64,000 nt of DNA from JAAFIP01 sp043774625 (GCA_043774625.1 JAYVTG010000017.1:1-64000); one strand, 5' to 3'. Positions 32,587-41,649 are shown, numbered from the stretch's first letter. A program made the numbers and translations. Notes: generated by a model not told the origin, from the letters alone.

Positions 32587-34329
32587 ATGAAACCCGTTTT
32601 GAATCATATGGCTGCGGCCATCGCAATTATGCTGCCACTGGCAGCCGGCGCACAGGGCGAGATTGATCTCGCGCCGTACGTGCCTGTGACCGATGCGCGT
32701 CTGGCCAACCCAGAGCCGAGCAACTGGCTACAGTACCGTGGCAACTACGCTGGGTGGGGCTATAGCCCGCTGGAAAAAATTAACGCCGGTAACGTGCGCA
32801 AGCTTAAGCTGGCTTGGTCGCTGGCCACCGGCCAGAGCGAGGGCCACCAGTCGCCGCCGATCGTTAACAACGGCTACATGTACGTGACCACGCCGGGCGC
32901 GCAGGTGATAGCGATCGACGCGGCTACGGGCATCGAGCTGTGGCGCTGGAAGAAAGAACTGCCCGCCGACCTGATGCAGTTGCACCCGACCAACCGCGGC
33001 GTCGCGCTATATGGCGACAAAGTCTATGTGGCCACGGTGGATGCGCACCTGGTGGCGCTTGATGCCAAGACCGGCAAGGTGGTGTGGCAACAAGCGGTGG
33101 GCGATTCCAAGGCGCTACAGTACATCACGTTGGCGCCTTTAGCGGCCAAGGGTAAGATAATGGTTGGCTCTTCGGGTGGCGAGACCGGCGTACGCGGTTT
33201 TGTGGCGGCCTACGATGCGGCCACGGGCAAAGAAGCCTGGCGCACCTATACCACCGCGGCACCCGGCGAGCCCGGCGGCGACACCTGGCCCGGCGACACG
33301 CACAAACAAGGCGGCGGCAGCATCTGGGTCACTGGCACCTACGATCCTGCTTCCAACCTCGCCTACTGGGGTACCGGCAACCCGGCGCCGTGGCCGACCG
33401 AGGGCCGCAAAGGCGACAACCTGTACACCACCAGCGCGATCGCGCTGGACGTGGACACCGGCGCAATCAAGGGGCACCACCAGTACCACCACAACGATGC
33501 CTGGGACTGGGACGAAGTCAGCGCGCCAGTGTTGGTCGAGACCGAGATCAAGGGCAAGAAAGTCAAGGCCGCCATTCATGCTGGCCGCAACGGCTACTTG
33601 TGGATGCTGGAGCGTCAGGCGGGCGGCAAGATCGGCTTCATCGACGCTGTGCCCTACGTCCACAACAATGTGTTCACCTCAATCGACAAGACCACCGGTC
33701 GGCCGAGCTACAACGCCGCGCACACGCCTGGCCTGGGTCGCGCGGTGAACTTCTGCCCGTCGCTATGGGGCGGTAAGGACTGGCCTCCGGAGGCCTGGAA
33801 CCCGAAGACGGGCCTGTTCTACATCCCGGCTAACAACAACCTGTGCGCTGAGTTGCCAGCTGCCGAGCCCGCCAAATACAAGAAGGGTGACCTCTACATT
33901 GGCTACCCGATCGAGGGCGTGCTGGGCAGCTTGCGCTACAAAGACGGCAAGGCACCCGCCACTATTGGCGAGCTGCAGGCCTGGGACCTGAAGACCGGCA
34001 AGATGGCCTGGGTGCACAAGTTCGACACCCATTTGTGGGCGCCGCTCTTGACCACCGGAGGCAACCTGCTGTTTGCCGGCGGTACCAACGACCGCCAGTT
34101 CCGCGCTTTCGACGCCACCAACGGCAAGGTGTTGTGGCAGCACACAATGCCCTCGGGCGTGACCGCGGTGCCGACCTCGTTTGAGGTGGGCGGCGAGCAG
34201 TACATCGCGGTGCAGGCCGGCTGGGGCGTCGACGCCCAGCGTATGCAAAACGGCATCGACACCCTGACCAGTAAAGTCAAGTCGGTGCCGCAGGGCGGCA
34301 GCGTGATGGTCTTCAAACTCGAGAAGTAA
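32587..34329 (+). CDS. PQQ-dependent alcohol dehydrogenase (quinoprotein)
   Basis: A 580-residue periplasmic enzyme with signal peptide (MAAAIAIMLPLAAGAQ) and an eight-bladed propeller of repeated W motifs (e.g. ATGIELWRWKKEL, AKTGKVVWQQ). GTGNPAPWPTEGRKGDNLYT is the PQQ/metal region. The catalytic Asp in DAWDWDEV is followed two residues later by another Asp, as in lanthanide-dependent enzymes (XoxF, PedH); calcium enzymes usually have Ala or Ser there. The vicinal Cys-Cys pair of methanol/ethanol dehydrogenases is missing: the site reads LMQLHPTNRG. There is no fused haem domain. No PQQ synthesis genes in the window. Confidence 0.9.
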   Translation: MKPVLNHMAAAIAIMLPLAAGAQGEIDLAPYVPVTDARLANPEPSNWLQYRGNYAGWGYSPLEKINAGNVRKLKLAWSLATGQSEGHQSPPIVNNGYMYVTTPGAQVIAIDAATGIELWRWKKELPADLMQLHPTNRGVALYGDKVYVATVDAHLVALDAKTGKVVWQQAVGDSKALQYITLAPLAAKGKIMVGSSGGETGVRGFVAAYDAATGKEAWRTYTTAAPGEPGGDTWPGDTHKQGGGSIWVTGTYDPASNLAYWGTGNPAPWPTEGRKGDNLYTTSAIALDVDTGAIKGHHQYHHNDAWDWDEVSAPVLVETEIKGKKVKAAIHAGRNGYLWMLERQAGGKIGFIDAVPYVHNNVFTSIDKTTGRPSYNAAHTPGLGRAVNFCPSLWGGKDWPPEAWNPKTGLFYIPANNNLCAELPAAEPAKYKKGDLYIGYPIEGVLGSLRYKDGKAPATIGELQAWDLKTGKMAWVHKFDTHLWAPLLTTGGNLLFAGGTNDRQFRAFDATNGKVLWQHTMPSGVTAVPTSFEVGGEQYIAVQAGWGVDAQRMQNGIDTLTSKVKSVPQGGSVMVFKLEK

Positions 34330-34447
34330 CGCCATACCCACGTAGCAGTAGCATGGACATGTTCCGACGCACGTACTTCAATCGTGAACACTTCGAAGCG
34401 AAGCAAGGCTTTCACGCTGGTCGCTGCAAGAGCGGCACCGACTGCAA

Positions 34448-34497
34448 GCGTCTCCATGTACGAGTACATGGAGACGCAAGTCGTCTATCTGTAGACG
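34448..34497. other. two consecutive hairpins between the PQQ dehydrogenase and hydrolase genes
   Basis: GCGTCTCCATGTA (34448-34460) pairs perfectly with TACATGGAGACGC (34465-34477); CGTCTA (34482-34487) pairs with TAGACG (34492-34497). Neither is followed by a long T-run. They lie in a 190-bp gap inside the putative operon and could stabilise the upstream mRNA or attenuate downstream expression. Confidence 0.6.
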
Positions 34498-34519
34498 CTT
34501 TGAGGTAAATTGCGTATTG

Positions 34520-35458
34520 ATGAGCCGTATCGACGCGTTTTCTGTTGAGCTCCCAGGTGCCGGCCTGCAGGTTCATGGCCTGCAGGCCGGCCAAGCTACG
34601 GTGACGCCTCTACTGCTGCTGCACGGCTGGCCTGAGTGGTCGCATGCATGGCGCCCAGTCATGAGCCGGCTCGCGCACCGATTCAAGCTCATTGCGCCAG
34701 ACCTGCGCGGCTTCGGCGACACCGTGCCACCAGTGCTCGCGCCGAACCGCAATGCCGGACCCGAGCGACACGCCGAAGACCTGCTCGAACTCGCCGACAT
34801 CCTGGGCTGGCAGCGCTTCGGCGTCGTGGCCCACGACGTCGGATCGTTTGTCGCGCAGGCTATCGCGCGGCGGGCTCCGCAGCGACTGACAGGCCTGTTC
34901 TTCTTCAATTGCGCCTATCCCGGCATCGGGGCGCGCTGGGTAGCGCCGCGCCACCTAGACGAGATCTGGTACCAATTCTTCCACCAGTTGCCCTGGGCTG
35001 CCGAGCTGGTGGGTTCCTCGCGCGAGGCCTGCCGCCTCTACCTGCGCCACTTCCTTTCGCACTGGTCACACCAACAGGCCTGGATCGAGCCTGAAATCGA
35101 ACGCTGGGCCGAACACTTCATGCAACCCGGGCGGCTACAGGGTGGCTTCAACTGGTACGGCAGCGTGTTTGAGGTGCGGCTGGCGATGATCGAAGGGCGC
35201 TCGCCGCTCGTAGCGCCGATCGACACTCCGACACGCGTGCTCTGGGGCGCGCACGATCCTGTCCTGAAGGTCGAGTGGACCGACCGGCTCGCTGAGTTCT
35301 TTAGCGATCTACAGGTCGATGTGCAGCCCGATGCAGGTCACTTCGTGCACCTGGAGCAACCGGACGCCGCCGCCGCGGCGATCGAACTGTTCTTTGAGCA
35401 CTTTGCCACGCAGCCGATGACGAAGCATCGCCAAGCGGGTACGATAGATAGGGCATAA
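34520..35458 (+). CDS. alpha/beta hydrolase, epoxide hydrolase/dehalogenase type
   Basis: A 312-residue cytoplasmic hydrolase. HGWPEWSHAW is the oxyanion/HGxP loop of epoxide hydrolases, DLRGFGDT follows, and the nucleophile elbow VVAHDVGSFVAQA has Asp rather than Ser. The catalytic His is in DAGHFVHLEQP and the charge-relay acid probably in GAHDPVLKVEW. An Asp nucleophile points to epoxide hydrolysis or dehalogenation rather than ester hydrolysis; the lid tyrosines that separate the two cannot be placed safely. GC-rich island codon use. Starts at ATG 34520; a TTG lies one codon earlier. Confidence 0.82.
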   Translation: MSRIDAFSVELPGAGLQVHGLQAGQATVTPLLLLHGWPEWSHAWRPVMSRLAHRFKLIAPDLRGFGDTVPPVLAPNRNAGPERHAEDLLELADILGWQRFGVVAHDVGSFVAQAIARRAPQRLTGLFFFNCAYPGIGARWVAPRHLDEIWYQFFHQLPWAAELVGSSREACRLYLRHFLSHWSHQQAWIEPEIERWAEHFMQPGRLQGGFNWYGSVFEVRLAMIEGRSPLVAPIDTPTRVLWGAHDPVLKVEWTDRLAEFFSDLQVDVQPDAGHFVHLEQPDAAAAAIELFFEHFATQPMTKHRQAGTIDRA

Positions 35459-35472
35459 AAGGATAGAACGGA

Positions 35473-37308
35473 ATGAAATTGCAAAACCTACGGCATCTGA
35501 TTGTCGTCGCACTGTTGACATCGGCTGCGAACGCTTGGGCTGCGGGCCAGCCTGCGAAGGCCTGGACCGGCGACCTGCGCCCGCTGGACGCTACCGAGTG
35601 GACGCGCGAGCGCGCCGCCCACTTGCTAGAGCGCGCCGGTTTCGGCGGCACACCGGCGCAGGTCGAACGCTTGCACGCGCTAGGGTTGCGCGGTGCGGTG
35701 GCGCAGCTGGTGCGCCCAGCTGCGGTACTCGACCCGGCGGTGGCACCCTTTGAGCCTTCAGGTATTCCCGACGACGGGATCGACCCCTTTCCGCCGACGC
35801 GGCCGCAGCTCACCGACGACGCCAAGGCCAGTGGCCGCGGCCTTGGCCTGGATGCCAAGCCAGGCGGTAGCCGACCGCTGCAGCCGGTGGTCGACAAATT
35901 TTTCTTCTGGCTACGCGTGAGCTGGCTGGAGTGCAACCGCCTCACCCAGTGGTGGGCGCAGCGCATGCTGGTGACTGAGCGGCCACTGGTGGAGAAGACG
36001 GCGCTGTTCTGGCACGGCCACTTTGCCTCCCATGAGGACAAGGTGCGCGACTGGCGCAAGATGCACCAGCAAGTGCAGCTGTTCCAAACCCAGGGTCTGG
36101 GCGACTTTCGCACGTTGATGAAGGCTGTCTCGCGCGACCCGGCGATGCTCTCCTTTCTCGACGCCGGCGTGAACATCAAGGGCGCACCGAACGAGAACTT
36201 CGCGCGCGAGATCATGGAAATGTTCACGCTGGGCATCGGACAATACGGTGAACGCGACATCCGCGAGGCGGCGCGCGCCTTTACCGGCTACAACTACGAT
36301 GGCACGCGTTTCGCGTTCATCGCAGCGAAGCACGACGACGGCGTGAAGGCGCTACTGGGCGCGAGCGGCCGCTTCGACGGTGACGCAGTGATCGACCTGC
36401 TGCTCGCCCAGCCAGCCGCCGCAGAGTACATCGCTTCGCGGCTGTACCGCTTTTTCGTGCGCGAGGAACTCTCGCCTGCGCTCGCACAGCGCCTAGGTGC
36501 GTTACTGGTCGAGAAGCGCTGGGACACTGCGTCACTGCTGGAGGCAATTTTCCTCTCGCGCGACTTCTACGCCGCCGAGTCGGTCGGTACGCGCATCAAG
36601 GGCCCGGTGGAGCTGGTGGTGGGCACCTATCGCAAGCTCGGTGTTACGGCGATGCCGGGCCTGCCCGACTTCAATGACAGCACGCGTGCCCTCGGCCAGC
36701 ATCTGCTGCACCCGCCGACTGTAGCCGGTTGGGCGCAGGGTCGCGCCTGGATCACGCCCGGGCTGCTGATGGAGCGCGGCAACTTTATCTACAACGTGCT
36801 GTTCCCCGACTTTCTCGCTGTTGCCAATGACCGTTATCCGGTCATTACCGTTGGCAACGAGGTGCGCGCGGTGCACGAGCGCATTCGCCGTGGCCTGGAC
36901 ATTAGCGCAGCGACGATGCCCGAAGCGCCGGCGGGCGAGGCCGGCATGATGGCGCAGACGCGCAGCGCGCTGGAGCGCGAAGAGGACTTCAACACCCGCT
37001 ACGGCAGCTACCGCGGCTGGCAGCGCGCGGTCGAGGCGGTCACACCGATACCACGCACCGTGGCGCGGCCCAACCTGTCTGCGATGGTGCTGGCATCTGG
37101 CGCGGCGACTACCGGCGACGTGGTTGATCTGCTTGCGCACCACTTTTTCAGCGTGCCGATGTCCGCCGAGGACCGCGCCGCGTGGACGGCTTTCTTGACG
37201 CGCGAGCTCGGCACCGAGCGCATTGAGCGTGCGCGCAGCTACATGGAGGACGGCCTGCGCGCGCTGCTGCACCGCATGCTGTCTAGCCCCGATTACCAGC
37301 TAGGCTAA
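35473..37308 (+). CDS. secreted DUF1800 protein
   Basis: A 611-residue protein with a signal peptide (LIVVALLTSAANAWA) and the DUF1800 layout: AAHLLERAGFGGTPAQVERL near the N-terminus, LTQWWAQRMLVTERPLVEKTALFWHGHF, NENFAREIMEMFTLGIGQYGERDIREAARAFTGY, and a C-terminal segment ending MLSSPDYQ. The biochemical function of this family is unknown; it is nearly always followed by a DUF1501 gene, as here (14-bp gap). Link to the PQQ/Rieske genes is by position only. Confidence 0.9.
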   Translation: MKLQNLRHLIVVALLTSAANAWAAGQPAKAWTGDLRPLDATEWTRERAAHLLERAGFGGTPAQVERLHALGLRGAVAQLVRPAAVLDPAVAPFEPSGIPDDGIDPFPPTRPQLTDDAKASGRGLGLDAKPGGSRPLQPVVDKFFFWLRVSWLECNRLTQWWAQRMLVTERPLVEKTALFWHGHFASHEDKVRDWRKMHQQVQLFQTQGLGDFRTLMKAVSRDPAMLSFLDAGVNIKGAPNENFAREIMEMFTLGIGQYGERDIREAARAFTGYNYDGTRFAFIAAKHDDGVKALLGASGRFDGDAVIDLLLAQPAAAEYIASRLYRFFVREELSPALAQRLGALLVEKRWDTASLLEAIFLSRDFYAAESVGTRIKGPVELVVGTYRKLGVTAMPGLPDFNDSTRALGQHLLHPPTVAGWAQGRAWITPGLLMERGNFIYNVLFPDFLAVANDRYPVITVGNEVRAVHERIRRGLDISAATMPEAPAGEAGMMAQTRSALEREEDFNTRYGSYRGWQRAVEAVTPIPRTVARPNLSAMVLASGAATTGDVVDLLAHHFFSVPMSAEDRAAWTAFLTRELGTERIERARSYMEDGLRALLHRMLSSPDYQLG

Positions 37309-37322
37309 GCGGAGACCCTTCG

Positions 37323-38546
37323 ATGCACAAGCCCACGTTTACCCAAGACCATTCACACGGCTGCAACGCGCTGCGCCGTGCCCTGCTGGGCACCAGCCTG
37401 CTCGCCCCAGCAGTGGCGCTGCTCGGCCAGCCAGCTCACGCGGCGCCGCCGCCCGGGCGTATCCTCGTCGTTCTTGAACTCTCGGGAGGCAACGACGGCC
37501 TGAACACCGTCGTGCCCTATGCCGACGACATCTATTACCGACTGCGCCCGACGCTAGCGATCAAGCCCACGCGCGTGCGTCGCCTTGACGAGCGCTTTGG
37601 CCTGAACCCCGCGATGGGGGGTATGGAGCGGCTCTATAAAGATGGTCGGCTTGCCATCGTGCACGGCTGCGGTTATGCACAGCCGAGCTTCTCGCACTTC
37701 GCGTCCATGGCCTACTGGCACACTGCCGCGCCGAACAGTGGTGAGAGCACTGGCTGGATAGGACGGGTCGCCGACGCGCTGCAGCCCACACCCCTGCCGA
37801 ACTTTATTATCAACGTGGCCGACGTGCAGTCGCTTGCAGTTCGCGCGCAGCGCCACCTACCGGTGGTGTTCGACGACCCCGAGCGCTTCACGCGCACCGG
37901 CTGGCGCGACCAGTCTGCGCCGTCTGCCTCCTCGGGCATCGCCACGTCTGAGGGCAACCCGAGCCGCCGCTTCGTGCGCGAGGTGGCCGACGGTGCGCGC
38001 GCCGCCGCCGAGCAGGTGCAACGCGCCTGTGCGCAGTACCGTACGCCAGTGGACTATGGGCTGATTTCGCTCGACTTGCCCAAGGTCGCCGCGCTGATCG
38101 ATGCCGGCATGCCAACACGGCTGTACTACGTTGCCTACCGCAACAACGCCTTCGACACCCATGTGCACCAGGCCGACACGCACCAGCGGCTGCTCACCTA
38201 TGTGTCTGACGCGGTGAGTGGCTTCCTGCGCGACATGGAACGCATAGGCCGCGCTGATGACGTGGTGCTGATGGCCTTTTCCGAGTTTGGCCGGCGCGTA
38301 CCCGAGAACGCCAACCGCGGCACCGACCACGGCACCGCCGGGCCGATGTTCATTGCCGGCAAGCCGGTGCGCGGTGGCCAGTACGGCGAGCCGCCCTCGC
38401 TCTCGGCGCTGAGTTCCGACGACAACCTCGCCTTCACCACCGATTTCCGCCGCGTCTACGCGACGCTCGCCCAGAACTGGCTTGGCCTGCCGTCGATGCC
38501 AGGGCTGCTACGCGGAAGCTTCGAGCCGTTGCCAGTGTTCGGCTGA
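37323..38546 (+). CDS. secreted DUF1501 protein (sulfatase-like fold)
   Basis: A 407-residue protein; the leader RRALLGTSLLAPAVALLGQPAHA looks Tat-like (Arg-Arg before the hydrophobic core). Family features: ILVVLELSGGNDGLNTVVPY, HGCGYAQPSFSHFASMAYWHT, FDTHVHQADTHQRLL, and FSEFGRRVPENANRGTDHGTAGPMF, all typical of DUF1501, which is distantly related to alkaline phosphatase/sulfatase folds. It is the last gene of the island; composition returns to the core pattern after about 38640. No substrate known. Confidence 0.9.
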   Translation: MHKPTFTQDHSHGCNALRRALLGTSLLAPAVALLGQPAHAAPPPGRILVVLELSGGNDGLNTVVPYADDIYYRLRPTLAIKPTRVRRLDERFGLNPAMGGMERLYKDGRLAIVHGCGYAQPSFSHFASMAYWHTAAPNSGESTGWIGRVADALQPTPLPNFIINVADVQSLAVRAQRHLPVVFDDPERFTRTGWRDQSAPSASSGIATSEGNPSRRFVREVADGARAAAEQVQRACAQYRTPVDYGLISLDLPKVAALIDAGMPTRLYYVAYRNNAFDTHVHQADTHQRLLTYVSDAVSGFLRDMERIGRADDVVLMAFSEFGRRVPENANRGTDHGTAGPMFIAGKPVRGGQYGEPPSLSALSSDDNLAFTTDFRRVYATLAQNWLGLPSMPGLLRGSFEPLPVFG

Positions 38547-38674
38547 GTCTGGCCGTCTGCGGTAATCTGGGCTGAGCGCAGCCTCGGCGCACGCTGAATC
38601 AAGGCCGGAAGTTGAAGTCGTCCTGCGCAAACCCTCCATAAAGTATGATTTCAGTTCTACGGAACCGTTGCACA

Positions 38675-39229
38675 ATGAGCAAAGCATTTACCAAAGAGGC
38701 CGACTCCGATGATGATGATGGCGTGGGTTTGCCACCGCTGCCGGTGGGAGGCAAAAACTACATTACACCAACAGGTTACGCTCGTTTGAAGGCTGAACTG
38801 CTGGACTTGATCGACAACGAGCGGCCCAAACTGGTGGAAACGGTGCATTGGGCGGCCAAAAACGGCGACCGCAGTGAGAACGGCGATTACCTCTACGGCA
38901 AAAAACGCCTGCGCGAGATTGACCGGCGCATCCGCTTTTTAACCAAACGACTGGAGATTGCAGAGGTCACCGACCCATCCCTACACGCTGGGCAAGATCA
39001 AGTATTTTTTGGTGCCATGGTGACTTACGCCGATGAAGCTGGTACGCAGCGAACAGTGACGATCCTGGGTATCGACGAAGCCAACAGCGCGCACAACGAA
39101 GTGAGCTGGATTTCTCCCATTGCACGTGCATTGCTAAAAAGCCGAGAGGGCGACGAAGCTAAACTGGTGACGCCGCAAGGCACCCAGTTGATTGAAGTTG
39201 TGCGTGTGATTTACCCCAGTGGGCAGTAG
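38675..39229 (+). CDS. greB: transcription elongation factor GreB
   Basis: Rescues backtracked RNA polymerase by stimulating transcript cleavage. The coiled coil ARLKAELLDLIDNERPKLVETVHWAAKNGDRSENGDYLYGKKRLREIDRRIRFLTKRL has the acidic tip (GDRSENGDY), and the FKBP-like C-domain follows (SWISPIARALLKSREGDEAKL). I start at ATG 38675 (MSKAFTKE), 184 residues; a short Asp-rich stretch (DSDDDDGVG) precedes the core. First core gene after the island. Confidence 0.93.
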   Translation: MSKAFTKEADSDDDDGVGLPPLPVGGKNYITPTGYARLKAELLDLIDNERPKLVETVHWAAKNGDRSENGDYLYGKKRLREIDRRIRFLTKRLEIAEVTDPSLHAGQDQVFFGAMVTYADEAGTQRTVTILGIDEANSAHNEVSWISPIARALLKSREGDEAKLVTPQGTQLIEVVRVIYPSGQ

Positions 39230-39246
39230 ATTGACATAAAATGCCG

Positions 39247-39290
39247 GTAGCCAGCGTGGAATGTGCGCGAGCAGCTATTAAATAAATAGC
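39247..39290 (-). repeat. dispersed repeat between greB and spoT
   Basis: GTAGCCAGCGTGGAATGTGC followed by GCGAGCAGCTATTAAATAAATAGC, a near-complete copy including the AGCTATT...AATAGC terminal inverted repeat. It fills most of the 65-bp convergent gap and may act as terminator. Confidence 0.85.
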
Positions 39291-39294
39291 AATG

Positions 39295-41649
39295 TCAACT
39301 ACCAGCCAACACCCGTCTGGCTCGAAGCACGGTGGGTGTGCGTGCCAGATTGCGCAACACGGTTTCCAGATGCGAAACGTCGCGCAGACTGATGACAAAA
39401 CGCAAGTCGGCTGTGGGTGCGCCCACCTCACTGTCGCGCCCCAGATCGACTTGCAAAATATCTGCTTCTGCGCTGGCCATGGCTGATGCAACGCGTGCCA
39501 ATACCCCTTTGCCGCTTTGCACGGTAACCACAACAGCGGCATCAAAACTGCGCACCAAGTCATCGGCCCATTCCACGGTGATGAAGCGCTCGCTGTCTTT
39601 TTGCCGCAGTTTACGCGCCACAGCACAGCTGGCGGTATGCACCTGTAAACCTTCACCACGACCCAGATAGCCCAAAATGGCTTCGCCTGGCAGCGGGCGG
39701 CAGCAGGTCGCATATTGCACAGTGGCGCTTTCGCTACCGTCCAATACGATGGCGCCTTGCGAGATACTTTCATCCGAGGTAAAGCGCTCGGCGCTGATCA
39801 GCAGGCCGTTGGGTTTTACACCCTGTTCGCCCAGCAAGATCACCAGACGTTTGGCCACAATGGTGGCTATGCGTTTGCCCAGACCGATGTCCATCAGCAA
39901 GTCTTCTACCGTCTTGCTGCCGCTAAAGCGCAGCAGGCGCTCCCACAAGTTTTGGTACGCAGGTTCGTTGGGCGGCAATTGCGAGATGCCCTCGGCGCGC
40001 AAAGCTTGGCTGAGCAGCTTTTCCCCGAGTTGTTGAGACTCGTGGCTGGCCAAAGTTTTGAGGTGGTGACGAATCTTGCTGCGTGCTCTGCCGGTACGCA
40101 CAAAACCCAGCCATGCCGGGTTGGGGCTGGAGACAGGGGCAGTCATCACTTCAATGACGTCACCATTTTGAATCTCGGTGCGCAGCGGCACTTGCTGGCC
40201 GTTTATTTTGGCAGCCACGGTACGGTCGCCCACGTCGGTGTGCACTGCGTAGGCAAAGTCCACAACCGTAGCACCGCGTGGCAGGGCCATGATTTCGCTT
40301 TTTGGCGTAAACACATACACCGCATCGGGGAACAAGTCCACCTTCACATGATCCCAAAATTCGGCTGCGTCACGGGTTTCGTTTTGAATGTCCAGCAAGG
40401 ACTGCAACCACGCAGCACCCAGACGTTCTGCCTCCTGGCTGCCGGGCTGGCTGGCTTTGTACAGCCAATGCGCGGCCACACCAGACTCTGCCACGATGTG
40501 CATGGCATCGGTACGCATTTGAAATTCGACGTTGATACCCGATGGCCCCACAACGGTGGTGTGCAAAGACTGGTAACCGTTGAGCTTGCCAATGGCGATG
40601 TGGTCTTTGAACTTGCCAGGCACCGGCTTGTACATCTGGTGCAGGATGCCCAAAGCCGTGTAGCAGTCGGTGATGTTGGGCACGATGATGCGAAAGCCGT
40701 ACATGTCGGTCACCTGCGCGAAGCTCAGGTGTTTTTCGTCCATCTTGCGGTAGATCGAATACAGGGTTTTTTCGCGTCCTGCCACGCGAATCGGCATAGC
40801 GATTTGTGCAAAAGCAGCCTCTACGTCACGCTCTACTTTCTGGATCAAATCTCGCCTGCGGCTGCGTGCCTTGTTCACTGCTTTTTGCAGCGTCGCGTAG
40901 CGCCATGGCCGCAGATAGTGAAAGCTCAGGTCTTGTAGTTCCCGGTAGCTTTGGTTCAGACCCAGGCGGTGGGCAATGGGGGCGTAAATGTCCAGCGTTT
41001 CACGCGAAATGCGGGCCCATTTGCTGCGCGGCATGTCGCCCATGGTCCGCATGTTGTGGCTACGGTCGGCAATTTTGATCAAAATCACCCGCACGTCGCG
41101 CGCCATGGCCAGCAGCATTTTGCGAAAAGACTCAGCTTGGTTTTCTTCGCGGGTGGTGAATTCGAGTTTTTCCAGTTTGGTCAGGCCATCCACCAGCTCG
41201 GCCACAGGTGCGCCAAACTTTTCAATCAAGTCAGGTTTGCTGATACCGCAGTCTTCCATCGCGTCATGCAGCAGGGCAGCCATCAGAGCCTGGGCGTCCA
41301 GCTTCCACTCGGCGCACTGGGCCGCTACGGCGATGGGGTGGGTGATGTATGGTTCGCCATTGCCACGCAATTGGCCCAAATGGGCTTCATCGGCAAAACG
41401 GTAGGCCTGGCGGACGCGGTCGATCTCGGCAGTGTCCAGGTAGTCCAGCTTGGCGGTCAAGGCGGCAAAACTGGCCGATGCAGCGTTGTTGGCAGCCCTG
41501 GCTGCCGCTTTGACGGCTGCACTACTGGGGGGTTTTGTGACTGAACTGCCCGCACCCAACTCCACCGCACTGCCAGCGGCAGACCGCGCCCTGGAAGCTC
41601 TGACTGGCTTGGAAGGCTTGGTTTCAGGGAGGGCAAACACGTCGTTCAT
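39295..41649 (-). CDS. spoT: bifunctional (p)ppGpp synthetase/hydrolase, SpoT-type
   Basis: A 784-residue long RSH enzyme controlling the stringent response. The HD hydrolase domain (MAALLHDAMEDCGIS, KIADRSHNMRTM), synthetase domain (YSIYRKMDEKHLSFAQVTDMYGFRIIV, GKLNGYQSLHTTVVGPSG), TGS (VYVFTPKSEIMALPRGATVVDFAYAVHTDVGD) and C-terminal ACT domain follow in order. The HD residues are kept, so hydrolysis is expected. It is downstream of rpoZ, a standard order. The N-terminal ~60 residues are a low-complexity Ala/Ser-rich extension. Confidence 0.93.
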   Translation of the reverse strand: MNDVFALPETKPSKPVRASRARSAAGSAVELGAGSSVTKPPSSAAVKAAARAANNAASASFAALTAKLDYLDTAEIDRVRQAYRFADEAHLGQLRGNGEPYITHPIAVAAQCAEWKLDAQALMAALLHDAMEDCGISKPDLIEKFGAPVAELVDGLTKLEKLEFTTREENQAESFRKMLLAMARDVRVILIKIADRSHNMRTMGDMPRSKWARISRETLDIYAPIAHRLGLNQSYRELQDLSFHYLRPWRYATLQKAVNKARSRRRDLIQKVERDVEAAFAQIAMPIRVAGREKTLYSIYRKMDEKHLSFAQVTDMYGFRIIVPNITDCYTALGILHQMYKPVPGKFKDHIAIGKLNGYQSLHTTVVGPSGINVEFQMRTDAMHIVAESGVAAHWLYKASQPGSQEAERLGAAWLQSLLDIQNETRDAAEFWDHVKVDLFPDAVYVFTPKSEIMALPRGATVVDFAYAVHTDVGDRTVAAKINGQQVPLRTEIQNGDVIEVMTAPVSSPNPAWLGFVRTGRARSKIRHHLKTLASHESQQLGEKLLSQALRAEGISQLPPNEPAYQNLWERLLRFSGSKTVEDLLMDIGLGKRIATIVAKRLVILLGEQGVKPNGLLISAERFTSDESISQGAIVLDGSESATVQYATCCRPLPGEAILGYLGRGEGLQVHTASCAVARKLRQKDSERFITVEWADDLVRSFDAAVVVTVQSGKGVLARVASAMASAEADILQVDLGRDSEVGAPTADLRFVISLRDVSHLETVLRNLARTPTVLRARRVLAGS

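Noticed and set aside
38547..38674. Search for a duplicated tRNA-Arg 3' end (attR) at the right edge of the island
   Set aside because: No match to the tRNA T-arm/acceptor sequence is visible in this spacer.
39715..40938. 407-codon frame antisense to spoT
   Set aside because: Shadow of a clear RSH enzyme with all domains.
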